Source: Eubacterium sp. AF16-48 (GTDB taxonomy: Bacteria; Bacillota; Clostridia; Lachnospirales; Lachnospiraceae). From it: a stretch of 64,000 bases of DNA. Below are positions 1 to 8,141 of this stretch, in pieces. How positions within the stretch are numbered: position 1 is the stretch's first letter; each line of letters begins with the position of its first letter. A model generated the notes under the pieces. It was given only the letters and a program-made list of their open reading frames with translations, ran no database searches and was not told the DNA's origin. The position numbers and the translations under genes were made by a program. The stretch is taken from NCBI RefSeq assembly GCF_003479405.1, contig NZ_QUHB01000003.1:1-64000 (forward strand). Direction: 5' to 3'.

Positions 1-3
1 AAG

Positions 4-50
4 TAAATTCCACTGTGAGATGGGAGAGTGGAATTTAAAATTTTAATTTT
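4..50 (+). terminator. Rho-independent terminator of an upstream gene
   Basis: The arms TAAATTCCACT (4-14) and AGTGGAATTTA (27-37) form an 11-bp hairpin followed by a T-rich stretch. The gene it ends lies outside the window. The T tract is interrupted by A residues, so strength is uncertain. Confidence 0.5.
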
Positions 51-148
51 GGTGCAATAAAAGAAAATATATTATGGTTCAAAAAGCCATCTAAATATGA
101 TAAAATTACGGGTGGATTTAATTTGCAAAACAAAAGAGGTTAAGTAAA

Positions 149-1642
149 ATGTTTAAAAAAGGTTTTGATAATGAGAAATATCTGACAATGCAGTCAGAAC
201 ATATTAAGGAAAGAATTGCCCAGTTTGGAAACAAGCTATATTTGGAGTTTGGTGGAAAGTTATTTGATGATTTCCATGCTTCAAGAGTTTTGCCGGGATT
301 TGAGCCGGACTCAAAGCTTCAGATGCTTTTACAGCTTAAGGATCAGGCAGAAATCGTTATAGCAATTAGTGCGGAAGACATTGAAAACAATAAGGTACGT
401 GGAGATTACGGAATTACTTATGATATGGATGTTTTAAGACTTATTGATGAATTTCAGTCAGTGGGATTGTTTGTAGGAAGTGTGTGCCTTACAAAATTTG
501 CAGAGCAGCCGTCAGCCAACCTGTTTATTAAAAGGCTTGATTCCATGAACATTAAGTCATATAAACACTACAAAATTCCAGGATATCCAAGTGATGTAGA
601 GTTTATTGTCAGTGATGAAGGTTACGGAAAGAATGAATATATCGAAACAGAAAGACCACTGGTTGTAGTTACTGCACCGGGGCCGGGAAGCGGAAAGATG
701 GCAGTTTGCCTTTCACAGTTGTATCATGAACATAAAAGAGGTGTAGATGCAGGGTATGCCAAATATGAGACATTTCCTATTTGGAATATTCCTCTTAAAC
801 ATCCGGTTAATCTGGCATATGAGGCTGCAACAGCAGATTTAAATGATGTAAATATGATTGACCCATTCCACTTAGAAGCCCGTGGCGAAGCGGTTGTAAA
901 TTACAATAGAGACTGCGAAATTTTCCCTGTTGTAAATGCAATGTTTGAACTTATTTTTGGGAAAAGTCCTTACAAGTCACCAACAGAAATGGGTGTAAAT
1001 ATGGCAGGAAACTGCATTATAGATGATGAGGCATGTCGTGAAGCTTCAAAACAGGAGATTATCAGAAGATACTACAAGTGCCTTTGCGAAAAGAGACGTA
1101 ACGGCACAACAAAAGATGACATATGTAAGTTAGAACTTTTAATGAAGCAGGCAGAAATAACTGTGGAAGACAGAAAAGTTACAATTGTTGCTCTTGAAAG
1201 GGAGAAGAATGAAAATGGAAATCCGGCAATGGCTATTGAGTTAAGAGACGGAACTATTGTTTCAGGAGGTACAAGTGAGCTTCTTGGTGCGGCTTCTTCA
1301 GCTTTGATAAATGCTTTAAAAGTTTTGGCAGGTATAGATAAAGAAGTAAAACTTATTGACCCTAAGGCAATTGACCCGATACAGGATTTGAAGATAAATT
1401 ACCTTGGAAGCAAAAACCCAAGACTTCATACTGATGAGGTGCTTACGGCATTATCAGCTACAGCGGCAAATAATGAAATTGCCATGAAAGCAATGAAGAA
1501 ACTTCCATTATTAAAGGGATGCGATGCACATTCAACAGTTTTACTTTCATCAGTTGATGAGCAGATTTTTAAAAAGTTGGGAATCCAGCTTACCTGCGAA
1601 CCGAAATATGAAGAAGATGAAAGAATGTATCATAAGAATTAA
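149..1642 (+). CDS. DUF1846 family protein
   Basis: A 497-residue cytoplasmic protein that I recognise as DUF1846, a family conserved at about this length in Firmicutes and of unproven function. No signal peptide or membrane segment is visible. A glycine-rich stretch TAPGPGSGKMAVC near residues 175-187 looks like a nucleotide-binding loop, which is inference only. The ATG follows AAAGAGG (132-138) at normal spacing. The gene is monocistronic, with a terminator immediately downstream. Family assignment is firm; the biochemical role is unknown. Confidence 0.85.
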   Translation: MFKKGFDNEKYLTMQSEHIKERIAQFGNKLYLEFGGKLFDDFHASRVLPGFEPDSKLQMLLQLKDQAEIVIAISAEDIENNKVRGDYGITYDMDVLRLIDEFQSVGLFVGSVCLTKFAEQPSANLFIKRLDSMNIKSYKHYKIPGYPSDVEFIVSDEGYGKNEYIETERPLVVVTAPGPGSGKMAVCLSQLYHEHKRGVDAGYAKYETFPIWNIPLKHPVNLAYEAATADLNDVNMIDPFHLEARGEAVVNYNRDCEIFPVVNAMFELIFGKSPYKSPTEMGVNMAGNCIIDDEACREASKQEIIRRYYKCLCEKRRNGTTKDDICKLELLMKQAEITVEDRKVTIVALEREKNENGNPAMAIELRDGTIVSGGTSELLGAASSALINALKVLAGIDKEVKLIDPKAIDPIQDLKINYLGSKNPRLHTDEVLTALSATAANNEIAMKAMKKLPLLKGCDAHSTVLLSSVDEQIFKKLGIQLTCEPKYEEDERMYHKN

Positions 1643-1655
1643 TGTTTGAAATGGG

Positions 1656-1691
1656 AAGAACCCTTCGCACTGTGGTGTGGAGGGCTCTTTT
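1656..1691 (+). terminator. Rho-independent terminator after the DUF1846 gene
   Basis: AAGAACCCTTCGCAC (1656-1670) pairs with GTGTGGAGGGCTCTT (1675-1689), with G-U wobbles, around a GTGG-type loop and before a short T run. Confidence 0.8.
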
Positions 1692-1807
1692 GACGTTAAT
1701 TAAATAATACAGTATAAATATACATTAAAAAAATAGTAACATTTACATTTATGACCATAAATAAATATATTAAATCAAGAAAATAACTTTTAACAATATA
1801 TTCCAAG

Positions 1808-1835
1808 TTGACTTTTATAAAAAATATGCTATCAT
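1808..1835 (+). promoter_or_regulatory. Sigma-A promoter of the Y-polymerase operon
   Basis: A -35 TTGACT (1808-1813) and a -10 TATCAT (1830-1835) are separated by 16 bp. The LexA-type box starts about 7 bp downstream and would overlap the transcription start. Confidence 0.65.
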
Positions 1836-1841
1836 AGCATT

Positions 1842-1855
1842 AGAACAAATGTTCG
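1842..1855. promoter_or_regulatory. LexA (SOS) box
   Basis: AGAACAAATGTTCG contains the perfect inverted repeat GAAC-N4-GTTC of the Gram-positive LexA operator (CGAACNNNNGTTYG). It sits just downstream of the -10 of the following Y-family polymerase gene, where bound LexA would block initiation. Known biology of the family (damage-inducible UvrX/YolD pairs) agrees with this placement. Confidence 0.8.
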
Positions 1856-1891
1856 AGATATGAGGCGCAATTTAAATTAAGGAGAGGGAAA

Positions 1892-3415
1892 ATGTCACAG
1901 AATAGAACATATATAGCCATAGATTTAAAATCATTCTATGCATCTGTGGAATGCAATGAGAGAAATTTAGACCCATTGACTACTAATCTTGTAGTGGCAG
2001 ATATTAGTAGAACAGAGAAAACTATTTGCCTTGCAGTTTCACCTTCTCTTAAGGCATATGGTATTCCCGGCAGAGCACGACTTTTTGAAGTGGTACAGAA
2101 GGTAAGACAGGTTAATCAGGTGCGTAAAAGAAAGGCTCCGGGTGGAGAATTTCAGGGAGAATCTTATGATGATTTGGAACTTAGGAGGAATCCTGCCCTT
2201 AAGTTAGATTATGTAGTGGCAACTCCCAGAATGTCGCTTTACATGGAATACAGTACACGTATATATGATATATATTTGAAGTATGTTGCACCGGAAGATA
2301 TGCATGTATATTCTGTGGATGAGGTGTTTATGGATGTTACATCATACCTTAACACTTATAAGATGACTGCTAAGGAATTTGCAAGCATGGTAGTTCGTGA
2401 TGTGTTAAATACAACAGGAATTACGGCGACGGCAGGCATAGGCACTAATATGTATTTGTGTAAGATTGCCATGGATATAGTTGCAAAACACACAGAGCCC
2501 AATCAGGATGGTGTCCGTATAGCTGAGCTTGATGAAATGGCGTACCGCAGGTTGTTGTGGAATCACAAACCATTGACGGATTTTTGGAGGGTTGGGAGAG
2601 GATATGCCAAAAAGTTAGAAGAAAATGGTTTGTTTACTATGGGGGATATAGCCAGATGTTCTCTGGGAGAACAGAATGAATATCATAATGAAGATTTACT
2701 TTATAAACTTTTAGGAATAAATGCTGAATTGCTCATAGATCACGCATGGGGGTACGAACCCTGTACCATAGCTGATATTAAAGCATACAGACCGGAAACC
2801 AATAGCTTGGGTTCAGGTCAGGTATTGCAATGCCCTTATGATTTTTATAAGGCAAGGTTGGTTGTAAAAGAAATGACAGATGCGTTGGTACTGGATTTGG
2901 TGGATAAAAAACTTGTCACCAATCAGCTGGTTTTAACTGTAGGATATGATATTGAGAATCTTAATTCAAAAAAACGTGGGAAATATCAGGGAGAAATAAC
3001 TATAGACCGTTATGGAAGAAGAATACCTAAACATGCTCACGTAACCATTAATCTTGATTATCAGACCTCATCCACCAGAATTATTATGGAAGCTGTAACG
3101 AAAGCATATGATGAAACCGTTGATAAAAGCCTACTTATAAGAAGAATAAATATAACGGCAAATAAGGTTGTATGGGAGGATTCAATAAAGGAAAACAATC
3201 AGTTTAAGCAACTGGATTTCTTTACGGATTACAATGAATTAGGTAAGGAAAATGCTAAGGAAAAGGAGAGTTTACAGAGAGAAAAGAATATGCAAAAAGC
3301 CATGATTGACATAAAAAAACGATTTGGCAAAAATGCGGTACTTAAAGGTATGAATTTAGAAAAAGGAGCTACAGCAAAGGATAGGAATGCTCAGATTGGA
3401 GGTCATAAGGCATGA
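1892..3415 (+). CDS. Y-family DNA polymerase (UmuC/UvrX-like)
   Basis: A 507-residue translesion DNA polymerase that copies past damaged bases. The palm shows AIDLKSFYASVE near residue 9 and the SVDE acidic pair followed by FMDVT near residue 142, which are the metal-binding sites of the family. A little-finger domain follows. Near residue 440 there is a QLDFF motif of the kind that binds the beta sliding clamp. The ATG follows AAGGAGAGG (1879-1887). The stop overlaps the start of the YolD gene by 4 bases, so the two are translationally coupled. Expression is probably damage-induced from the LexA box upstream. Gram-positive UmuC-like rather than classical DinB. Confidence 0.9.
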   Translation: MSQNRTYIAIDLKSFYASVECNERNLDPLTTNLVVADISRTEKTICLAVSPSLKAYGIPGRARLFEVVQKVRQVNQVRKRKAPGGEFQGESYDDLELRRNPALKLDYVVATPRMSLYMEYSTRIYDIYLKYVAPEDMHVYSVDEVFMDVTSYLNTYKMTAKEFASMVVRDVLNTTGITATAGIGTNMYLCKIAMDIVAKHTEPNQDGVRIAELDEMAYRRLLWNHKPLTDFWRVGRGYAKKLEENGLFTMGDIARCSLGEQNEYHNEDLLYKLLGINAELLIDHAWGYEPCTIADIKAYRPETNSLGSGQVLQCPYDFYKARLVVKEMTDALVLDLVDKKLVTNQLVLTVGYDIENLNSKKRGKYQGEITIDRYGRRIPKHAHVTINLDYQTSSTRIIMEAVTKAYDETVDKSLLIRRINITANKVVWEDSIKENNQFKQLDFFTDYNELGKENAKEKESLQREKNMQKAMIDIKKRFGKNAVLKGMNLEKGATAKDRNAQIGGHKA

Positions 3416-3855
3416 TTAACGATTCTAAGGATGACAATTACAATGATATTATTAATTTACCTCACCATGTGTCTAAGACACATCCCAGGATGTCTTTACA
3501 TGACAGGGCTGCCCAGTTCTCGCCTTTTGCAGCTCTTACAGGTCACGAAGAGGAAATTAATGAGTCGGCACGTCTCACAGAGAAAAAACTGGAATTAGAT
3601 GAAGATGAAAAAATAAGAATAAATGAGAAATTACAATTTATAAAAAATAATATAGACAAAGATATAACTGTGACTTTTACATATTTTGTGCCTGATGTGA
3701 AAAAAGCAGGTGGAGAATATAGGAAAATCACAGGAAAAGTAAAGAAAATTAATATATATGAGCATAAGATAATTATGAGTGAGGGGATGATTATTAATAT
3801 TGAGGATATAATTGATGTGGATATTATGAAAAAGTTTATAAAATTGGAAATTTAA
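3412..3855 (+). CDS. YolD-like family protein
   Basis: A 147-residue YolD-like protein, a family that habitually partners Y-family polymerases of the UvrX type in Firmicutes and their plasmids. The family hallmark RMSLHDRAAQFSPFAALTGH is at residues 27-46. It overlaps the polymerase gene by 4 bases and shares its SOS promoter. The C-terminal half is beta-strand rich, as in other YolD proteins. Its molecular role is not established; an accessory function in SOS mutagenesis is inferred from the pairing. Confidence 0.85.
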   Translation: MINDSKDDNYNDIINLPHHVSKTHPRMSLHDRAAQFSPFAALTGHEEEINESARLTEKKLELDEDEKIRINEKLQFIKNNIDKDITVTFTYFVPDVKKAGGEYRKITGKVKKINIYEHKIIMSEGMIINIEDIIDVDIMKKFIKLEI

Positions 3856-3889
3856 TATATTTATGAGATATTTAAAATAGTTAGCTGCA

Positions 3890-3918
3890 TTGGAGTTTTT
3901 ACTTTTTTATGGTATAAT
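3890..3918 (+). promoter_or_regulatory. Sigma-A promoter of the AGCS symporter
   Basis: -35 TTGGAG (3890-3895), a 17-bp spacer and a consensus -10 TATAAT (3913-3918). The reading frame is open through this promoter, so an apparent start around 3890 would lie inside it. This supports the later ATG at 3986. Confidence 0.75.
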
Positions 3919-3985
3919 CAAGCAGTTATGCGTGCTTTTTTTAAATAATATCGTGGGTGATACAAAGGCGAAAGGATTAAGTGAA

Positions 3986-5377
3986 ATGACATCAGTTATT
4001 GAAAGTATAAACTCAGCAGTTAATGATTTTATATGGGGTGTCCCGGCAATGATATGTATTATTGGAGTGGGACTGGTTTTGAGTTTTAGAACAAAATTTA
4101 TACAAATCAGAAAATTCCCTTATGCAATGAAAGTTACCATCGGTAGGATGTTCAAAAAGAAAGAGGCGGCAGATGGTGCAATGACACCGTTTCAGGCTGT
4201 GTGTACGGCATTGGCAGCTACAGTGGGAACGGGGAATATTGCAGGAGTGGCAGGAGCCATTGCAATAGGTGGACCGGGAGCAGTTTTCTGGATGTGGATT
4301 TCTGCAATACTTGGAATGTGTACCAAATTTTCTGAAGTAACCCTTGCAGTACATTTTAGAGAAAAAAATGAAAAGGGTGAATTAGTTGGTGGCCCAATGT
4401 ATTATATAAAAAACGGATTAAAGAAGCATTGGCACTGGTTGGCGTATCTGTTTTCAATATTTGGTGTTCTGACAGTATTTGGTACCGGAAATGCAACTCA
4501 GGTAAATACAATTACAACTGCCATAGATTCAGCTCTTGAAAATTATGGAATAATGTCAGGAGATAGTGCAAAAACAGTAAATCTTATAATTGGAATAATT
4601 TTAGCTGTTTTATTGGCAATGATTCTTTTAGGAGGAATTAAGAGAATAGGTCAGGTAACTGAAAAATTGGTCCCTTTTATGGCACTTTTATATATTGTAT
4701 TTGCAATAGGTGTAATTGCATTAAACATACAAAATATTCCTTCAGTTTTTTCATTAATAATAGAGGGAGCCTTTAATCCGGCATCTGTAACAGGTGGTGC
4801 AGTTGGAAGCTTTTTTATGAGCATGAAAAAAGGTGTTTCAAGAGGAATTTTTTCCAACGAGGCAGGATTGGGAACAGGTTCTATTGCCCATGCATGTGCT
4901 GATACAAGAAAGCCGGTAAAGCAGGGATTCTTTGGAATATTTGAGGTGTTTGTGGATACTATTGTTATATGTACCCTGACAGCGCTGGTTATTTTATGTA
5001 GTGAAGTGCCTATTAACTTTGGAAGCACAGCAGGAGCAGAGCTTACAATCTCAGGATTTACCTCAACATACGGTAGCTGGGTTTCAATTTTTACTGCGGT
5101 GGCAATGTGTTGTTTCGCATTTTCGACCATTGTAGGCTGGGGACTGTATGGCGCAAGATGTATCGAATTCTTGTTTGGCTCAAAGGTAAACAAGCCTTTT
5201 ATGCTGGTATACTCTTTAGTTGCCATTGTGGGAGCTACAATGGATTTGGGACTTCTTTGGAGCATAGCCGAAACCTTTAATGGATTGATGGCAATACCAA
5301 ACCTTATTGCGGTTTTCCTATTATCAGGAGTTGTGGTAAAACTTGTAAAAGAATACTTTGCAAAAGAAGGAAAGTAA
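3986..5377 (+). CDS. Alanine/glycine:cation (AGCS) symporter
   Basis: A 463-residue integral membrane symporter of the AGCS family that imports alanine, glycine or related amino acids with Na+ or H+. It has about ten to eleven hydrophobic segments. Family motifs include the ATVGTGNIAGVAGAI stretch, GGPGAVFWMW, GGPMYYI and SNEAGLGTGSIAHA. I chose the ATG at 3986 because AAAGGA precedes it at good spacing and a promoter occupies the upstream in-frame sequence; the protein then begins MTSVIES, as is normal for the family. It is a single-gene unit closed by a terminator. The precise substrate cannot be read from sequence. Confidence 0.9.
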   Translation: MTSVIESINSAVNDFIWGVPAMICIIGVGLVLSFRTKFIQIRKFPYAMKVTIGRMFKKKEAADGAMTPFQAVCTALAATVGTGNIAGVAGAIAIGGPGAVFWMWISAILGMCTKFSEVTLAVHFREKNEKGELVGGPMYYIKNGLKKHWHWLAYLFSIFGVLTVFGTGNATQVNTITTAIDSALENYGIMSGDSAKTVNLIIGIILAVLLAMILLGGIKRIGQVTEKLVPFMALLYIVFAIGVIALNIQNIPSVFSLIIEGAFNPASVTGGAVGSFFMSMKKGVSRGIFSNEAGLGTGSIAHACADTRKPVKQGFFGIFEVFVDTIVICTLTALVILCSEVPINFGSTAGAELTISGFTSTYGSWVSIFTAVAMCCFAFSTIVGWGLYGARCIEFLFGSKVNKPFMLVYSLVAIVGATMDLGLLWSIAETFNGLMAIPNLIAVFLLSGVVVKLVKEYFAKEGK

Positions 5378-5421
5378 AGTACATATTATGTTTGACAATA
5401 AAATATCATAAGTGTAATGAA

Positions 5422-5459
5422 AAAATATAAAGGTAACAAAAGGCCTTTATATTTTTTTT
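5422..5459 (+). terminator. Rho-independent terminator after the AGCS gene
   Basis: AAAATATAAAGG pairs with CCTTTATATTTT, followed by a run of T (5452-5459). Confidence 0.85.
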
Positions 5460-5467
5460 GAAAAAAC

Positions 5468-5494
5468 ACACTGTAATACAGTGTTAATAACACT
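5468..5494. promoter_or_regulatory. Overlapping palindromes, candidate operator of the agr-like operon
   Basis: ACACTGTAATACAGTGT (5468-5484) is a perfect 8+1+8 palindrome. It overlaps a second perfect palindrome, GTGTTAATAACAC (5481-5493). The motif ACACT also repeats directly at 5468 and 5490. The cluster ends about 40 bp before the -35 of the XRE/LytTR/kinase operon. It could bind the XRE protein as dimers, or the LytTR regulator through the direct repeat. The sequence alone does not decide. Confidence 0.5.
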
Positions 5495-5532
5495 CATATA
5501 AATGTGGAATGACGATAGTAAAAATATTAAAA

Positions 5533-5562
5533 TTGACAAAGTAGGTATTGGGATATTAATAT
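5533..5562 (+). promoter_or_regulatory. Promoter of the XRE-LytTR-kinase operon
   Basis: Consensus -35 TTGACA (5533-5538) with -10 TAATAT (5557-5562), spacer 18 bp, about 17 bp before the XRE start codon. Confidence 0.6.
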
Positions 5563-5578
5563 AAACTAAGGTGCAGAA

Positions 5579-5926
5579 ATGAATACAGATAGAGAAATCG
5601 GACAGCGCATTCGCGCGGTAAGAAAAGAGAACCAATTGTCCCAGGAGAAGATGGCGGAAATACTGGGAATACATTCCACAACGCATTATCAAAATATTGA
5701 ATACGGTAAGAGCAAGGTTACTACAAATCAATTGCAGATACTTTACGATAAATTCAATGCATCACCAAATTATATTCTCTTGGGAAAGGTAGAAGGCAAG
5801 CAGGAATATGTATATGATTTTGTCAGACTACCGGCAGATGAAAAGATAAAAATATATTTGGAAATAACCAAAAGTGCATTTAAGGTTCAACAGGAATATG
5901 ATATAAATGTAAGAAAAAAGAAATAA
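5579..5926 (+). CDS. XRE-family helix-turn-helix regulator
   Basis: A 115-residue DNA-binding protein. An N-terminal Cro/C1-type helix-turn-helix (about residues 5-62, with IGQRIRAVRKENQLSQEKMA) is followed by a short C-terminal segment of unknown role. It is the first gene of an apparent operon, 17 bases ahead of the LytTR response regulator. Two overlapping palindromes sit upstream of its promoter, so autoregulation is plausible. Whether it modulates the agr-like circuit is inferred only from position. Confidence 0.85.
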   Translation: MNTDREIGQRIRAVRKENQLSQEKMAEILGIHSTTHYQNIEYGKSKVTTNQLQILYDKFNASPNYILLGKVEGKQEYVYDFVRLPADEKIKIYLEITKSAFKVQQEYDINVRKKK

Positions 5927-5943
5927 ATTAACACAGGGGATAA

Positions 5944-6690
5944 ATGTTTATGCAATCAACAGACAAACAAATATTGATAGTAGAAGATAATATGCACAGT
6001 ATGGATAAAGCCTGTGCACTGATTAATAGAATCGATGGGGTATTTATTCATAAAGCTGAAAATAGCGAACAGGCATATCGCTATGCTTTAGAATATCACA
6101 TCGATTTGTTCATTGTAGATATCATATTAAACACAAATATACCGGGAGATATTGCCGGAACTAAATTCGTTGAGAGTATAAGAAAAATAGACAGGTATAA
6201 ATTTACTCCGATTATTTTTACAACGGCATTAGAAGACGCCAATTTGTATGCATATGCACAGCTACATTGTTACAGGTATTTTGAAAAGCCATATGATAAT
6301 GATGAATTTTTGGAAACAGTAAAGGAAACATTGAAGTTTCAGACTGAAAAGAAGGAAAACCGCTACTACAAATACAAGAAGGACTTTGTACATTACATAA
6401 TAAAGGTTGAAGATATCGTATATTTTGAAATTGACCATAATACTTCACATATCCATTGTAAAGATGAGGTAGTGGATGCCCCATATAAATCTACAAAAAA
6501 TACCTTGTTGGAATTAAATTCTGAAAGATTTCTCAAATGTAATAAAAATACAATAGTAAACGCAGATTATGTGGAAAGTGTGGATATAGTAAACAGGTAT
6601 GCATATCTGAGAGACGGATACGGAAAACTGGAAATAGGAATCAGGCTTAAGCAAAGCTTTCTGGAGGGACTTCAGAGATGCTCGAAATAA
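5944..6690 (+). CDS. AgrA-like LytTR response regulator
   Basis: A 248-residue response regulator. A receiver domain (about 8-125) contains ILIVEDN and the phospho-acceptor region FIVDIILN, and a C-terminal LytTR DNA-binding domain (about 140-245) follows. This is the AgrA/VirR architecture. The stop overlaps the kinase start by 13 bases. With the kinase, AgrB and AgrD nearby, it should respond to a cyclic autoinducing peptide. An in-frame ATG two codons later (5950) is also possible; the weak site AGGGGAT (5934-5940) does not separate them. Confidence 0.88.
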   Translation: MFMQSTDKQILIVEDNMHSMDKACALINRIDGVFIHKAENSEQAYRYALEYHIDLFIVDIILNTNIPGDIAGTKFVESIRKIDRYKFTPIIFTTALEDANLYAYAQLHCYRYFEKPYDNDEFLETVKETLKFQTEKKENRYYKYKKDFVHYIIKVEDIVYFEIDHNTSHIHCKDEVVDAPYKSTKNTLLELNSERFLKCNKNTIVNADYVESVDIVNRYAYLRDGYGKLEIGIRLKQSFLEGLQRCSK

Positions 6691-7934
6691 CATATCGTCT
6701 ATTTGAAATGCTCGCTCTTGTAGTATGTCTGCACAGCCTAAATGGAGAAAAACTAAAAATAGACGTTTATAATGTGGGATTTGTTGGGATTGAAATGGCA
6801 TTCATGCAAATGATACAGGAAGGCATAGTTTCTAAGGGTATGTATTTTGTGATTTATTTAATTTACTTTATATATGCTTATTTAAAATTTGGAGACAGTG
6901 TAAAAAGAACAGTTCTAAAATGCTTACTGGTAACATTAATAATAGGGGCTTTACAAATATTAGTTTATATTCCATTTAGCTTTTTTTATTACATAACTCC
7001 AAACGAAAGTCTCATAATAATGTTTATTAATGGAGCGATATTATTGATATTATTTTTTACAAGAAATAATAAAATATTTATGTCAGTAGTTGAAATATTT
7101 GCAAAAAGAGATTGGATATTGAAAACTTCTTTGACATTATGCGTTATCGTGTTAGTTTACTTTATGTATTCATTGAAAAAGAGTGAAGTAATTGAAATAG
7201 ATATATTTGTTTTGATTAGCATATTCATGACGATGTTTTTGATTTTTATATATCGTTGGCAAAAATCAACATATGAACTAAATAGACGAGAGCAGGAACT
7301 TCAGATTACTAATTTATATAATGGTGTGTTTGAGGAAATGATTAAAACAATGAGAAACAAACAGCACGATTTTAAAAATCAAATTGATGCTATTTATAGC
7401 TCTCATTTAAAAGCAGAATCAATGGAAGAATTAATTGAAATACAAAAGAAATATTGTGATAATGTTTTATATCAAAATAGATTTTCAAAAGTTCTGAGTT
7501 GCACAAAAAATTCTATATTGGCAGGTTTTATATATACTAAATTTGTTGAAGCCGAAAACAATGGAATTGAGATTCAGTATGAGATTTCATATAGAGATAG
7601 CAATGAAATAGTAATATATGATTTAGTTGATATTGTCGGGATTCTTTTAGATAATGCAATTGAAGCAGTTACCAGTACGGAAGTATCAAAGAAAATAGTG
7701 TTTGAGTTAAGCGATGCTGAGGGTATTAATTTATTGGTTAAAAATCCCGTTGTAAATATTTTAAATAGCGAAATACAAAAATTCTTTGAAAGGGGATATT
7801 CTACAAAGGAAGGGGAAAGAGGAATAGGGTTAAATAAACTTATGGAATTACAACAAAAGTACAAATACGATGTGTATACGCATATTGAAAATGATAATAG
7901 CATGGAATGGATAGTGTTTAACATTATAAAATAG
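6678..7934 (+). CDS. AgrC-like GHKL sensor histidine kinase
   Basis: A 418-residue membrane kinase. The N-terminal half has about six transmembrane segments (to residue ~195). A dimerisation/phospho-acceptor helix follows with KQHDFKNQ (His near 232), then a GHKL ATPase domain with the N-box ILLDNAIEAV (near 322) and the G-box GERGIGLNKL (near 375). This is the AgrC layout, in which the membrane half binds the peptide. It overlaps the response regulator gene and converges on agrBD, with a shared terminator between. Confidence 0.88.
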   Translation: MLEITYRLFEMLALVVCLHSLNGEKLKIDVYNVGFVGIEMAFMQMIQEGIVSKGMYFVIYLIYFIYAYLKFGDSVKRTVLKCLLVTLIIGALQILVYIPFSFFYYITPNESLIIMFINGAILLILFFTRNNKIFMSVVEIFAKRDWILKTSLTLCVIVLVYFMYSLKKSEVIEIDIFVLISIFMTMFLIFIYRWQKSTYELNRREQELQITNLYNGVFEEMIKTMRNKQHDFKNQIDAIYSSHLKAESMEELIEIQKKYCDNVLYQNRFSKVLSCTKNSILAGFIYTKFVEAENNGIEIQYEISYRDSNEIVIYDLVDIVGILLDNAIEAVTSTEVSKKIVFELSDAEGINLLVKNPVVNILNSEIQKFFERGYSTKEGERGIGLNKLMELQQKYKYDVYTHIENDNSMEWIVFNIIK

Positions 7935-7936
7935 AT

Positions 7937-7984
7937 AAGGTGGTTCATCTTACAAAGAGTAGTAATTAGGGTGAGCCACCTTTT
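7937..7984. terminator. Bidirectional terminator between agrC- and agrD-like genes
   Basis: AAGGTGGTTCATC (7937-7949) pairs with GGGTGAGCCACCTT (7969-7982), with wobbles. There are T residues on one side and A residues on the other, so it can serve both convergent operons. Confidence 0.7.
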
Positions 7985-7991
7985 GCAGATT

Positions 7992-8135
7992 TTATATTTG
8001 CGTGTAGTTATCTTTTGAAGGGTATTTAGGTTCTCCAAAGAAGAAAAAGCTTACTCCATGGAAATGTGAAAGCACTCCAAGTGCTAAGAACATACTACAA
8101 AGCTTGTTAATTCTTGAATAAGCAAATTTTTTCAT
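7992..8135 (-). CDS. AgrD-like cyclic autoinducing peptide precursor
   Basis: A 47-codon gene. It has an amphipathic N-terminal region (MKKFAYSRINK), a hydrophobic middle and the core HGVSFFFFGEPKYPSKD. The layout matches staphylococcal AgrD, where a five-residue ring is followed by an acidic/proline tail (for example CASYF-DEPEVP in S. epidermidis). Here the ring would be Ser29-Phe33 (SFFFF), closed as a lactone through Ser rather than a thiolactone through Cys, and the tail starts GEPKYP. The ATG follows AAGGAGA, which lies in the last codons of agrB, so the two are coupled. AgrB would cleave after Phe33 and cyclise. Identification rests on architecture and context. Confidence 0.82.
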   Translation of the reverse strand: MKKFAYSRINKLCSMFLALGVLSHFHGVSFFFFGEPKYPSKDNYTQI

Positions 8136-8141
8136 GATTTT

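Noticed and set aside
3890-3985. Extension of the AGCS gene to a start near 3890
   Set aside because: A consensus promoter (TTGGAG/TATAAT) lies inside this part, and the ATG at 3986 has the better ribosome site and the normal family N-terminus.
4651-5265. 204-codon open frame antisense to the AGCS gene
   Set aside because: It is a codon-bias shadow of a strongly supported membrane protein gene; no ribosome site or recognisable domain.
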